A DNA stretch of 64,000 bases. It comes from Parvibaculum sp046297875 (GTDB lineage: Bacteria > Pseudomonadota > Alphaproteobacteria > Parvibaculales > Parvibaculaceae). Of this stretch, positions 8,524 through 16,653 are shown piece by piece. The notes below the pieces were generated by a model, which made no database searches, was not told the origin of the DNA, and saw only the letters and a list, made by a program, of their open reading frames with translations. The position numbers and the translations under genes were made by a program. Positions within the stretch are counted from its first letter, which is position 1, and every line of letters begins with the position of its first letter. Where the stretch lies: NCBI RefSeq assembly GCF_046297875.1, contig NZ_JBKBHD010000001.1:1178001-1242000 (forward strand), in the 5' to 3' direction.

Positions 8524-9330
8524 ATGTCCGATATGTCCGCCGGACCTGCCGCACCGGCCAATGGCCTGCCGCGCATCCACACCATGACCTTCGGCGATCT
8601 CGCATCCGCCTTGAATGCGGGATTTCGCGATTTCCTGCGCGCGCCGCTCTTCGGCCTCGTCATTGGCGGCACCTTCGCGCTGATCGGCGTGGTCATCGTC
8701 GCCTCGCTCACGATCTGGCAGCTTCCCTGGCTTATCTATCCCTTCGCCATCGGCTTTCCGCTGGTCGGGCCTTTCGCCGCCGTCGGACTTTATGAGGTGA
8801 GCCGCCGCCTTGCCGCGGGCGAGCGCCCCTCATGGGGCGATGTCTTCGGCGTCATCTGGGCGCAGCGCCGCCGCGAAGTCTCGTGGATGGCTTTCGTCAT
8901 GCTTTTCGTCTTCTGGATCTGGATGTATCAGGTGCGGCTCCTGATCGCGCTTTTCCTCGGCCTCGTCTCCTTCGCCTCTTTCGAGCAGTTCCTCACCGTG
9001 GTCTTCACGACGCAGGACGGGATACTGTTCCTTGCCATCGGTCATGTCGTCGGCGCGGTGCTTGCGCTTGTGCTGTTCTCGATCACCGTCATCTCAATTC
9101 CGCTGCTGCTGGAGCGCGAGGTGGATATGGTCACCGCCATGATCACCTCCATAAAGGCCGTGTTTCAGAGCCCGGTGGTCATGCTCGGCTGGGGCGTCTT
9201 CGTCACGCTTTGCGTGCTCATGGCCTCGCTGCCCCTCTTTCTGGGGCTTCTCGTGGTCTTGCCGGTATTCGGCCATGCCACATGGCATCTCTACCGCCGG
9301 GCCTTGCCGGACCCCGCCTCCCGCCATTGA
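8524..9330 (+). CDS. DUF2189-type integral membrane protein
   Basis: Polytopic membrane protein of 268 residues matching the alphaproteobacterial DUF2189 pattern. A short cytoplasmic N-terminus (LPRIHTMTFGDLASALNAGFRDF) precedes about six hydrophobic helices: roughly 40-60, 65-90, 120-145, 160-190, 200-220 and 230-255. No catalytic or transport signature is evident, and the family has no established biochemical function. RBS GGGGAGGAAG is strong. The gene lies 74 bp after the FAD hydroxylase, so it may be read through from that operon or have its own promoter. Its stop codon overlaps an ATTGACCCT repeat linked to the next gene. Confidence 0.8.
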   Translation: MSDMSAGPAAPANGLPRIHTMTFGDLASALNAGFRDFLRAPLFGLVIGGTFALIGVVIVASLTIWQLPWLIYPFAIGFPLVGPFAAVGLYEVSRRLAAGERPSWGDVFGVIWAQRRREVSWMAFVMLFVFWIWMYQVRLLIALFLGLVSFASFEQFLTVVFTTQDGILFLAIGHVVGAVLALVLFSITVISIPLLLEREVDMVTAMITSIKAVFQSPVVMLGWGVFVTLCVLMASLPLFLGLLVVLPVFGHATWHLYRRALPDPASRH

Positions 9331-9384
9331 CCCTGCGTCAATTTAGACCGGCAGGGGCAAATTTAGGGTATTGACCCTAGATTT
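9326..9384. promoter_or_regulatory. Inverted repeat and ATTGACCCT direct repeats before the BVMO gene
   Basis: A 26-bp dyad occupies 9359-9384: left arm AAATTTAGGGT, spacer ATTG, right arm ACCCTAGATTT, with one mismatch in 11 paired positions. The 9-mer ATTGACCCT within it (9370-9378) also occurs at 9326-9334, 44 bp upstream. The dyad lies 69-94 bp before the monooxygenase start, in an otherwise empty 122-bp gap. It is likely a regulator-binding site or promoter element; the cognate regulator is unidentified. Confidence 0.5.
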
Positions 9385-9452
9385 CACGGCCTCAAGATAG
9401 GGCCATTGAAATCCGGCGACCCAAGAAGCGCCGACATCACAAGAGGCAGGAA

Positions 9453-10961
9453 ATGACTGGAACGGAAACGCTTGAAAGGCCCGCGGCCAAGGGCCCGGGG
9501 AAAGTGGAGCATTTCGACGTCCTGATCGCGGGCGCCGGCATCTCCGGCGTCGGTTCGGCCTGGCATCTGCAGCAGCAGGCGCCGGACAAGAGCTTCGTCA
9601 TTCTCGAGGCGCTCGACAGTTTCGGCGGCACATGGCACATGCACCGCTATCCGGGCATCCGCTCCGACAGCGATCTCTTCACCTTCGGCTATCGCTTCAA
9701 GCCCTGGACCGGGGCGCCCATCGCGACGGCGGAAGAAATCCTCACTTATATGAACGAGGTGATCGAGGAGAACGATATCGGCCGCCATATCCGCTATGGC
9801 CACCGTATTTCCTCCGCCACATGGTCGAGCAAGGACAATCTCTGGACGGTCGAGGCGGTCCGCAACGATACGGGCGAGCGTCTCACCTTCACCTGCAACT
9901 TCATGTGGATGTGCCAGGGCTATTACCGCCACTCGGAAGGCTATACGCCGGAATGGCCGGACATGGAGAAGTTCAAGGGCCGGATTATCCATCCGCAGAC
10001 CTGGCCTGAAGATCTCGACCTCAAGGGCAAGAATGTCGTGGTGATCGGCTCTGGCGCGACGGCGGCGACGCTCGTTCCCGCCATCGCGGGCGACTGCGGC
10101 CATGTCACGCTGCTGCAGCGTTCGCCGACCTATTTCATTCCGGGCCGCAACGAGAACGAACTGGCGAACCGGTTGCGCGAGCTGCAGGTGGACGAGGCGT
10201 GGATTCACGAGATCACGCGCCGTGAAATCCTGCACAACCAGAAGGAATTTGCGCGCCGCTCCTTCGAGGAGCCGGAAGCCGTGAAGAAGGAACTGCTCGA
10301 TGCCGTCCGCCTCTTCCTGCCGGAAGAATTCGTGCAGAAGCACTTCACGCCGCGCTACCGCCCGTGGCAGCAGCGCGTCGCCTTCGTGCCCGATGGCGAC
10401 ATCTTCCAGGGCATTGCGTCTGGCAAGGCCTCCGTCGAGACCGACGAGATCGAGCGCTTCACGGAAAAGGGCATCCTGCTCAAGTCCGGCAAAGAGCTTG
10501 AGGCCGATATCATCATCACCGCGACAGGCTTCAATCTCTGCGTGATGGGCGATATCGACTTCACGGTGGACGGCAAGCCGGTCAATTTCGCAGACACCGT
10601 CACCTATCGCGGCATGATGTTCACAGGCGTCCCGAACCTCGTCTGGGTCTTCGGCTATTTCCGGGCAAGCTGGACGCTCCGCGTCGACATTCTCGGCGAT
10701 TTCGTGACGCGGCTTCTCAATCACATGACCAAGCTCGGCAAGAAAAAGGTTACGGTCGAGCTTCGTCCCGAAGATCACAACATGAAGCTTCAGCCGTGGA
10801 TCGACCCGGAGAATTTCAATCCGGGCTACCTCACGCGCGGCATGCATCTTCTGCCGAAATGCGGCGACAAGCCGGAATGGCAGCACACGCAGGACTACTG
10901 GACCGAGAAGGACGTGGTGCCGGCGATCGATCTCACCGGCAAGGAATTCCACTACGAGTAA
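9453..10961 (+). CDS. Flavin-containing / Baeyer-Villiger monooxygenase
   Basis: NADPH- and FAD-dependent monooxygenase of 502 residues. The first Rossmann fingerprint is GAGISG (residues 27-32), followed by the BVMO-type GGTWHMHRYPGIRSDSD. The class motif FxGxxxHxxxWP is present as FKGRIIHPQTWP at residues 174-185, and the second Rossmann motif GSGATAATLVP follows. These mark a type I BVMO, closest in style to EthA-like ketone monooxygenases, which insert oxygen next to a carbonyl to give esters. Good RBS (AGAGGCAGGAA). The gene is monocistronic, bounded by an upstream dyad and a strong terminator, and faces the P450 gene. Substrate is likely a long-chain or cyclic ketone (inference). Confidence 0.9.
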   Translation: MTGTETLERPAAKGPGKVEHFDVLIAGAGISGVGSAWHLQQQAPDKSFVILEALDSFGGTWHMHRYPGIRSDSDLFTFGYRFKPWTGAPIATAEEILTYMNEVIEENDIGRHIRYGHRISSATWSSKDNLWTVEAVRNDTGERLTFTCNFMWMCQGYYRHSEGYTPEWPDMEKFKGRIIHPQTWPEDLDLKGKNVVVIGSGATAATLVPAIAGDCGHVTLLQRSPTYFIPGRNENELANRLRELQVDEAWIHEITRREILHNQKEFARRSFEEPEAVKKELLDAVRLFLPEEFVQKHFTPRYRPWQQRVAFVPDGDIFQGIASGKASVETDEIERFTEKGILLKSGKELEADIIITATGFNLCVMGDIDFTVDGKPVNFADTVTYRGMMFTGVPNLVWVFGYFRASWTLRVDILGDFVTRLLNHMTKLGKKKVTVELRPEDHNMKLQPWIDPENFNPGYLTRGMHLLPKCGDKPEWQHTQDYWTEKDVVPAIDLTGKEFHYE

Positions 10962-10979
10962 GTCCCGTCACAGGGCATG

Positions 10980-11010
10980 AAAAAGGCGGCTCGCGAGAGC
11001 CGCCTTTTTT
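10980..11010. terminator. Bidirectional intrinsic terminator
   Basis: Perfect 8-bp stem GGCGGCTC (10985-10992) and GAGCCGCC (10997-11004) with a GCGA loop. Five A residues precede it and six T residues follow, so it can end transcription of the monooxygenase on the plus strand and of the P450 gene arriving on the minus strand. Confidence 0.88.
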
Positions 11011-11020
11011 GTTCCCTATC

Positions 11021-11049
11021 GTCATTGCCGGGTCAAGCCCGGGGGTGAC
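11021..11049. repeat. REP-like palindromic element
   Basis: The 29-bp sequence from GTCATTGCCGGG to GGGGGTGAC is an imperfect inverted repeat around TCAAG (GTCA ends, CCGGG/CCCGG arms). It resembles the dispersed 'GTCATTGCCGGGCTTGACCC' palindromes common in intergenic regions of many alphaproteobacterial chromosomes. It lies immediately beyond the bidirectional terminator. Only one copy was noticed in this window, so the repeat identity rests on recollection of related genomes. Confidence 0.45.
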
Positions 11050-11075
11050 AAAGGGGTACAAAGAGCTAACCGTTT

Positions 11076-12332
11076 CTACGCCGCCTTGCGTTTCATGCGG
11101 TAACGCACGGGAAGGCGCTTCAGGCCGGAGACGAAGCTTGCTTCCACGAAGGCGGGATCGCCCGCAAGTTCGATATGGTCGAGCCGTGCGAGAAGCTCCT
11201 TGTAGAGCGCGCGGATTTCCATCTTGGCGAGATGCTGGCCAAGGCAGAGATGCGCGCCATAGCCGAAGGCGAGGTGCTTGTTGGGCGAGCGTTCGATGCG
11301 GAAGGAGAACGGGTCCTCGAAGGCATCTTCGTCGCGGTTCGCCGACCAGTAGCACATCAGCAGATTGTCGCCCGCCTTGATTTTCTGGCCGCGCAGTTCG
11401 TAGTCCTCGGCCGCCGTGCGGAAGAAATGCTTCACCGGCGTCGTCCAGCGGATCATCTCGTCGATGGCGCCGTTGAGATATCTCTCCGGGTCGGATTTCA
11501 GCTTGGCAAACTCATCCGGGTTCTGCATCAGCGCGAGTAGGCCGCCTGCCGCGGTCGAGCTTGTGGTGTCGTGGCCGGCCGTCGCCACGATGATGTAGTA
11601 GGACATGGCTTCGAGATGGCCGATGGGCTGACCGTCGATGGTCGCATTGGCGATCACGCTCGCCACGTCGTCCTTCGGGTTCTTGCGGCGGTCCTCAGTG
11701 AGCGCGTTGAAATAGTTGAAGAAGTCCGTCACCGTGTTGACGTTGAAGTCGGAATTCTCGCGGCGCATTTCCGGGTCGGTCGAGCCGAACAGTTCCTGCG
11801 TCAGCTTCAGCATGATCGGCTCGTCTTCTTCCGGCACGCCAAGCACCGTCATGATGACGCGCAGCGGATACCAGACCGCCACGTCCGACACGAAGTCGCA
11901 CTGGCCGCCCTGCGCTTCCAGCCGGTCGATATATTTCTCGGCCAGCGCGTCGACGCGGGCGGAGATCGCCTTCAGGTTCGGCGGCATGAACCAGGCCTGC
12001 GTCAGCCCGCGATAATTGCGGTGGTCGGGATTGTCCATGTCGACAAGCGAGCGGATCAGCTTCGACTGGCCGCCGGTAAATTCCTTCACCTTCTCCTCGA
12101 CCTCGATGGTCTGGAGCGTCAGGCGCGGATCGTTCAGGAACTTGTCGTTCTGGCGTTCGACTTCCATGATGTCGGCATGTTTCGACACGGTCCAGAAGGG
12201 GCGATAGCCTTCAGGCTCTGTCCAGCGCACCGGGTCTTCCGCGCGCAGCTTCGTGAAGAGCCTGTGGAACTCGTCGACATGGGCATAGGTCTTGGGGTCG
12301 ACAATCGCATTGTCGATCGATTTGTCGCTCAT
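11076..12332 (-). CDS. Cytochrome P450 monooxygenase
   Basis: Soluble class I bacterial P450 of 418 residues. Visible landmarks are the I-helix oxygen-activation motif ATAGHDTTSS, the K-helix ExxR as EMIR (within DEMIRWTTP), and the haem-binding loop FGYGAHLCLGQHLA with proximal Cys363. A redox partner is not encoded nearby. Start is the ATG at 12332 preceded by GGGAGGA; the reading frame extends about 100 codons upstream, but that part overlaps the divergent promoter region and has no P450 similarity. The gene diverges from a thiolase, suggesting a shared role in oxidising and shortening a lipid, terpenoid or steroid-like substrate. The substrate is not predictable. Confidence 0.93.
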   Translation of the reverse strand: MSDKSIDNAIVDPKTYAHVDEFHRLFTKLRAEDPVRWTEPEGYRPFWTVSKHADIMEVERQNDKFLNDPRLTLQTIEVEEKVKEFTGGQSKLIRSLVDMDNPDHRNYRGLTQAWFMPPNLKAISARVDALAEKYIDRLEAQGGQCDFVSDVAVWYPLRVIMTVLGVPEEDEPIMLKLTQELFGSTDPEMRRENSDFNVNTVTDFFNYFNALTEDRRKNPKDDVASVIANATIDGQPIGHLEAMSYYIIVATAGHDTTSSTAAGGLLALMQNPDEFAKLKSDPERYLNGAIDEMIRWTTPVKHFFRTAAEDYELRGQKIKAGDNLLMCYWSANRDEDAFEDPFSFRIERSPNKHLAFGYGAHLCLGQHLAKMEIRALYKELLARLDHIELAGDPAFVEASFVSGLKRLPVRYRMKRKAA

Positions 12333-12652
12333 ACGGGTCCTCCCGGGCGCTGTGCCCTGTTCCTTTTCGCGGTGACGCGGTGCAATTTCGGTCAGCCTTC
12401 TTGACGGGCCGCTCTGACGCTGCGTAAACCGCCAAGTTGTTGTGCGGCAACGCTTTCTCGCAACTCTGGGCAGAGTTTGGCGAAGTTGCAAGCGCTTGTT
12501 TCCGGCTGGACAAGGCCCGCCCCATGTTGAAGATACCGGGCAAATATGCGGTGCAGACGGGTTGCAGCGGCTAGCCGTGTATATACATATTCGGGAAGCG
12601 TCTTTGCCTTTCCGCCACGGGCGGGCGGCAAGCAAACCAGGGAGAGCTCATC
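12333..12652. promoter_or_regulatory. Divergent P450 / thiolase promoter region with two palindromes
   Basis: This 320-bp gap has no convincing gene. It contains two dyads 10 bp apart: GTTGTGCGGCAAC (12439-12451, arms GTTG/CAAC) and AACTCTGGGCAGAGTT (12462-12477, perfect 6-bp arms). Both sit midway between the two starts and could let one regulator act on both genes. The second dyad shares ACTCT...AGAGT arms with the palindrome before the MerR gene at 14732. The remainder, including the stretch next to the thiolase RBS (AGGGAGAG), shows nothing else clear. Confidence 0.5.
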
Positions 12653-13825
12653 ATGGCTGAAGCCTATATCGTCGCCGCCGCCCGCACCGCCGGCGGCCGC
12701 AAGGGCGGCAAACTCAAGGACTGGCATCCCGCCGACATGGGCGGCAAGGTGATCCAGGATCTCGTGAAGCGCACGGGCGTCGATCCGGAGCTGATCGAGG
12801 ACGTGATCGTCGGCTGCGTCGACCAGGCGGGCGAGCAGGGCATGAACATTGCGCGCAACGCGGTTCTCGCGGGCGGTCTGCCGGAAAGCGTGCCGGCCAC
12901 CTCGGTCGACCGTCAGTGCGGTTCCTCGCAGCAGGCGCTTCACTTCGGCGCGCAGGCCGTCATGTCGGGCGCAATGGATGTCGTCATCGCCGCCGGTATC
13001 GAAAGCATGACGCGTGTGCCGATGGGCATGCCGATCTCGCTGCCGTTCAAGAACGGCTTCGGCATCTACAAGAGCCCGAACATGGAAGAGCGTTATCCGA
13101 ACATCCAGTTCAGCCAGTTCGCGGGCGCCGAAATGATGGCGAAGAAGTATGGACTAACGAAGGACCAGCTCGACGAATATGGCTACAACAGCCACCAGAA
13201 GGCCATCAAGGCGACGCAGGCCGGCCTCTTCGATCAGGAAATCGTGCCGCTCGAAGTGACGCTGGAAGACGGCTCGAAGGAAATCCACAAGGTCGATGAA
13301 GGCATCCGCTTCGATGCCTCGCTCGAGGCGATCAAGGGCGTGAAGCTGCTCGCCGAAGGCGGCGCGATCACGGCTGCCACCTCCTCGCAGATCTGCGACG
13401 GCGCGTCGGGCGTGCTGATCGTCAACGAGAAGGGCCTGAAGGCGCTCGGCGTCGAGCCGCTTGCCCGCATCCATCACATGACGGTCGTCGGCGGCGATCC
13501 GGTCATCATGCTGGAAGCCCCGATCCCTGGCACCGAAAAGGCGCTGAAGAAGGCCGGCATGAAGATCGAGGACATCGACCTCTATGAAGTCAATGAAGCC
13601 TTCGCCTCCGTGCCGGTTGCCTGGGCGAAGCATCTCGGCGCCGATCCCGCGCGCCTCAACGTGCATGGCGGCGCCATCGCGCTTGGCCATCCGCTCGGCG
13701 CCTCGGGCACCAAGCTCATGGCAACGCTCGTCTATGCGCTGAAGTCGCAGAACAAGCGTTACGGCCTGCAGACCATGTGCGAAGGCGGCGGGCTTGCCAA
13801 CGTGACCATCATCGAGCGCCTCTGA
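12653..13825 (+). CDS. Thiolase / acetyl-CoA C-acyltransferase
   Basis: Thiolase-fold enzyme of 390 residues that cleaves 3-ketoacyl-CoA to acyl-CoA plus acetyl-CoA (or condenses two acyl-CoAs). The acyl-accepting nucleophile is C89 in VDRQCGSSQQ, the general-base His is in GGAIALGHPLGASG, and the second catalytic Cys is in the C-terminal TMCEGGGLANVTI. The RQCGSSQQ variant differs from the LCGSG motif of the biosynthetic phaA paralogue at 35752, so a degradative role is more likely. It is followed directly by a strong terminator, so it is monocistronic. Divergence from the P450 suggests joint control in the breakdown of an oxidised lipid-like compound. Confidence 0.92.
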   Translation: MAEAYIVAAARTAGGRKGGKLKDWHPADMGGKVIQDLVKRTGVDPELIEDVIVGCVDQAGEQGMNIARNAVLAGGLPESVPATSVDRQCGSSQQALHFGAQAVMSGAMDVVIAAGIESMTRVPMGMPISLPFKNGFGIYKSPNMEERYPNIQFSQFAGAEMMAKKYGLTKDQLDEYGYNSHQKAIKATQAGLFDQEIVPLEVTLEDGSKEIHKVDEGIRFDASLEAIKGVKLLAEGGAITAATSSQICDGASGVLIVNEKGLKALGVEPLARIHHMTVVGGDPVIMLEAPIPGTEKALKKAGMKIEDIDLYEVNEAFASVPVAWAKHLGADPARLNVHGGAIALGHPLGASGTKLMATLVYALKSQNKRYGLQTMCEGGGLANVTIIERL

Positions 13826-13848
13826 GCCTCGGGCCGGTCGGCATCGAA

Positions 13849-13880
13849 GGGGCGGCGCTGCGATGCGCCGCCCCTTTTTT
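13849..13880 (+). terminator. Intrinsic terminator after thiolase
   Basis: Perfect 10-bp stem GGGGCGGCGC (13849-13858) and GCGCCGCCCC (13865-13874) with loop TGCGAT, followed by six T residues. It is 24 bp past the thiolase stop. Confidence 0.92.
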
Positions 13881-13941
13881 CATGCGCCTTTTCACGGCCG
13901 CCTTTGCTTATAAAACTGCCAGACGGGCAAGGAGAAAACCC

Positions 13942-14671
13942 ATGTCGATCTCACGCGAGACGGAACAGAACGGGCGCTATGCATGCATCATTTGCGGTCC
14001 GTCCCACAGGCGCGGCGATCTTGTGCCGCTCGCCACGATCCGCGAGCCGATCCTTGCGATGATCCGCGCCGATCGCGGCGAGTTCCCGGCCGAAGCGCGT
14101 ATCTGCCGCGACCATCTCAACACCTATCGCGATCTCTATATCCGCCGCGCCATCGAGGCCGACAAGGGCCAGCTCGACGAACTCGAAACCGAAGTGCTCC
14201 GCAGCCTGAAAGAGAACGACATTCTCGCCGAGAATGCCGAAGAGGTTTTCGAGGGCGAGCTGACCTTCGGCAAGCGGCTGTGGGATTCGATCGCGAGTTT
14301 CGGCGGCAGCTGGAAATTCATCATCGCGTTCGGCGTGGTCCTCGCAGGCTGGATCGCGCTCAATATCGTCGGGCTTCTCGCCTAGCCCTTCGATCCCTTT
14401 CCCTTCATCCTGCTCAATCTTGTCCTGCCTTGCCGCGCTTCAGGCACCCATCATCATGATGAGCCAGAACCGGCAGGAGGCGCGCGACCGCATCCGCTCC
14501 AAGAACGACTACAAGGTCAATCTCAAGGCCGAACTGGAAATCCGTCACCTGCACGAAAAGCTCGACCACCTGCTCATTCACCAGTGGCAGCGCCTCATGG
14601 AGATCCAGCAGATCCAGGTCGAGCTGATGAACGAGATCGCCCGGCGCGGCCCCCGGCATGCCGGCCAGTGA
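13942..14671 (+). pseudogene. DUF1003 membrane protein, broken by stop and frameshift
   Basis: The first part (13942-14385) encodes a CxxC N-terminus (YACIICGPSHRRGDLVPL), ICRDHLNTYRDLY, and the start of the membrane segment GGSWKFIIAFGVVLAGWIALNIVGLLA. It ends at TAG (14383-14385). Reading past that stop in the same frame gives PFDPFPFILLNLVL, the normal DUF1003 continuation. The rest of the family (CLAALQAPIIMMSQNRQEARDRIRSKNDYKVNLKAELEIRHLHEKLDHLL) then resumes in the next frame up to 14671. The frame change is at TCCTG (14423-14427), as if one copy of a TCCTGTCCTG tandem were lost. Two separate lesions argue for genuine decay, although a sequencing error is possible for either. RBS AAGGAG precedes the start. 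Confidence 0.75.
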
Positions 14672-14731
14672 TCGCGGGCCGGTGCAGGGTAGGTTCCGGC
14701 TATCTCGTATTCATGCTACGCATTTTTTGTC

Positions 14732-14748
14732 CGACTCTGCTAGAGTCG
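14732..14748. promoter_or_regulatory. 17-bp palindrome upstream of MerR-type gene
   Basis: CGACTCT-GCT-AGAGTCG is a perfect dyad with 7-bp arms and a 3-bp spacer, 57 bp before the MerR-type start. MerR-family regulators bind such dyads between promoter elements and commonly autoregulate. The match in arm sequence with the dyad at 12462-12477 raises the possibility of a small regulon. Function inferred. Confidence 0.5.
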
Positions 14749-14805
14749 TGAATATCCGGGCGGCGGCTAGTGCCTTGCCGGAACAGGGATGAAGAAGCCA
14801 GACGC

Positions 14806-15540
14806 ATGAAGATGAAGGAACTGGAGGCCGCGACCGGGATCGGGCGCGAGACCATCCGCTACTATATTCGCGAAGGATTGCTGCCAGAGCCCGTGCGCCC
14901 GAAGCGCAATGTGGCCGCCTATGGCCGGGAGCATGTGAGCCGGCTCAATCTCATCCGCCGGTTGCAGCATGAGCGGCACTTGCCGCTTTCGGTCATCAAG
15001 ACCATCGTCAATTCGGAAATTGTCGACACGCCGACGCAGGGTTTCGAGCGGCTGATCGGGCTTGAGATTGCGCTCGGGCCGCTGCTCGCAGAAGGGCGCC
15101 AGTTGAGCCCCATGCGCATCGAGGATGTGGCGAAGGCCACCGGCATCTCGGTCGGCGATATCCGTGCCTTTGCGGAAAGCGGGTTCATCTTTCTAGACCG
15201 GCGCGAGGATGGCGACTGGCTCAACCAGCGCAATGTCCGTCTGATGGAATTGATTGCGGAGGCGCGCACCCTCGGCTTCACGCCGGACATCGGCTACACG
15301 GTCGACAGTTACGACATCTATGTGCAGATGACGGACTGGATGGCGCGCCGCGCGGTCGTCGGCTTCTACAGCCGCCTCGGCGAAAAGCTCGATCAGCCCG
15401 AAGCCGCAAAGCTCGGCGTCGCGGGCATCCGCTTTCTCAATGAGGTTCTGCCGCTCATGATGATCGAGCGGATCGTGCGTCTCGTCGAACAGGTCAGCGA
15501 AAGCGGCGGCGAGCTGCCGCGGATCGATGGCGAGGATTGA
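14806..15540 (+). CDS. MerR-family transcriptional regulator
   Basis: DNA-binding regulator of 244 residues. The N-terminal winged HTH starts immediately: MKELEAATGIGRETIRYYIREGLLPEPVRPKRNVAAYG, the classic MerR helix-turn-helix plus wing, then RLNLIRRLQHERHLPLSVIK. A second MerR-like helical segment (MRIEDVAKATGISVGDIRAFAESGFI) is visible near residues 105-130, so the protein may carry two HTH-like units. The C-terminal about 90 residues are probably an effector domain, with no Cys-rich metal site. ATG at 14806 is preferred; the upstream frame start at 14770 lacks family similarity. The target could be the P450/thiolase pair upstream, given the similar palindromes. Ligand unknown. Confidence 0.82.
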   Translation: MKMKELEAATGIGRETIRYYIREGLLPEPVRPKRNVAAYGREHVSRLNLIRRLQHERHLPLSVIKTIVNSEIVDTPTQGFERLIGLEIALGPLLAEGRQLSPMRIEDVAKATGISVGDIRAFAESGFIFLDRREDGDWLNQRNVRLMELIAEARTLGFTPDIGYTVDSYDIYVQMTDWMARRAVVGFYSRLGEKLDQPEAAKLGVAGIRFLNEVLPLMMIERIVRLVEQVSESGGELPRIDGED

Positions 15541-15549
15541 GGCCCTGCC

Positions 15550-16638
15550 TCAGTCGCCCAGCACCAGCGTGTCGGACTTGCGCCAGTAGATCCAGTATTG
15601 CTCTCCGGCCTTGAACGTATATTCCTCAATGTCGCTCGACACGTTCGAGATGTCGGCCTGTAGCGGCTGGCCGAGGCCGATGTCGAAAAAGACGTTCGAG
15701 TAGGAGCCGAAATAGGCGACTTCGCCCACCTTGCCCTTCACCTTGATCAGGTTCGGGTCTGTGGGTTCCTTTTCGTCGACGAAAATCTTTTCGGGCCGCA
15801 CGGCAAGCGCCACCTTGCCCGTTGCCGTGCCCTTCAGCGTCACTTCGCCGAGCGGGTTCGCCTTCACGCGAACCTGGCCGTCGCCTGCGGCCACCGCGTC
15901 GCCCTCGATCATGTTGATCTTGCCGATGAAGTCGGCGACGAAGCGGTTGGCCGGCATTTCGTAGAGCTCGGCGGGCGGTGCGACCTGCTGCACCTTGCCC
16001 TGGTTCATCACCGCAATGCGATTTGCCATGGAGAGCGCTTCCGACTGGTCATGCGTCACGATGACGAAAGTGATGCCGACCGTCTTCTGCAGCCGCACCA
16101 GCTCAAGCTGCATCGCCTCGCGCAGCTTCGCATCGAGCGCGGAAAGCGGTTCGTCGAGCAGCAGCACGGAGGGGCGCTTCACAAGCGCGCGGGCAAGCGC
16201 GACGCGCTGGCGCTGGCCGCCCGACATTTCATCGGGCATGCGCTTGCCCAGATGGCCGAGCTTCACGAGGTCGAGGGCTTCGGCCACGCGCTCCCTGATC
16301 TCCTTCGAGGGGCGGCGCTCCATCTTGAGGCCATAGCCGACATTCTGTTCGACCGACATATGCGGAAACACGGCATAGGACTGGAACACCATGTTCACGG
16401 GCCGCTTGTTCGGCTGCACGGTGGCCATGTCCTGCCCGTCGATGATGACCTGTCCACCGGTCGGCACCTCGAAGCCCGCCAGCATGCGCAAGAGTGTGGT
16501 CTTGCCACAGCCGGAAGGCCCGAGCAGCGCGAAGAATTCGCCGCGACCGACTTCGAGGTCCACGCCGTCCACCGCCCTCACGGTGCCGCCATAGAGCTTC
16601 GAGACGTTCTTGATCTGGATGATGGGCGCGTCGGACAT
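15550..16638 (-). CDS. potA: Polyamine ABC transporter ATPase
   Basis: Cytoplasmic ATPase of a spermidine/putrescine importer, 362 residues. Walker A is GPSGCGKTT, the Q-loop follows (MVFQSYAVFPHMSVEQNV), the ABC signature is MSGGQRQRVALARAL, Walker B is VLLLDEPLSALD, and the H-loop is VIVTHDQSEAL. The C-terminal TOBE-type regulatory domain spans about residues 240-362, as in PotA/PotG. It is the last gene of potB-potC-potA on the minus strand, 15 bp after potC. It ends 9 bp from the convergent MerR-type gene. Confidence 0.92.
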   Translation of the reverse strand: MSDAPIIQIKNVSKLYGGTVRAVDGVDLEVGRGEFFALLGPSGCGKTTLLRMLAGFEVPTGGQVIIDGQDMATVQPNKRPVNMVFQSYAVFPHMSVEQNVGYGLKMERRPSKEIRERVAEALDLVKLGHLGKRMPDEMSGGQRQRVALARALVKRPSVLLLDEPLSALDAKLREAMQLELVRLQKTVGITFVIVTHDQSEALSMANRIAVMNQGKVQQVAPPAELYEMPANRFVADFIGKINMIEGDAVAAGDGQVRVKANPLGEVTLKGTATGKVALAVRPEKIFVDEKEPTDPNLIKVKGKVGEVAYFGSYSNVFFDIGLGQPLQADISNVSSDIEEYTFKAGEQYWIYWRKSDTLVLGD

Positions 16639-16653
16639 GGCTATCTCGAATTC

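Noticed and set aside
9384..10952. 522-codon minus-strand frame antisense to the BVMO
   Set aside because: Shadow of the monooxygenase gene, which has full FAD, NADPH and BVMO motifs on the plus strand.
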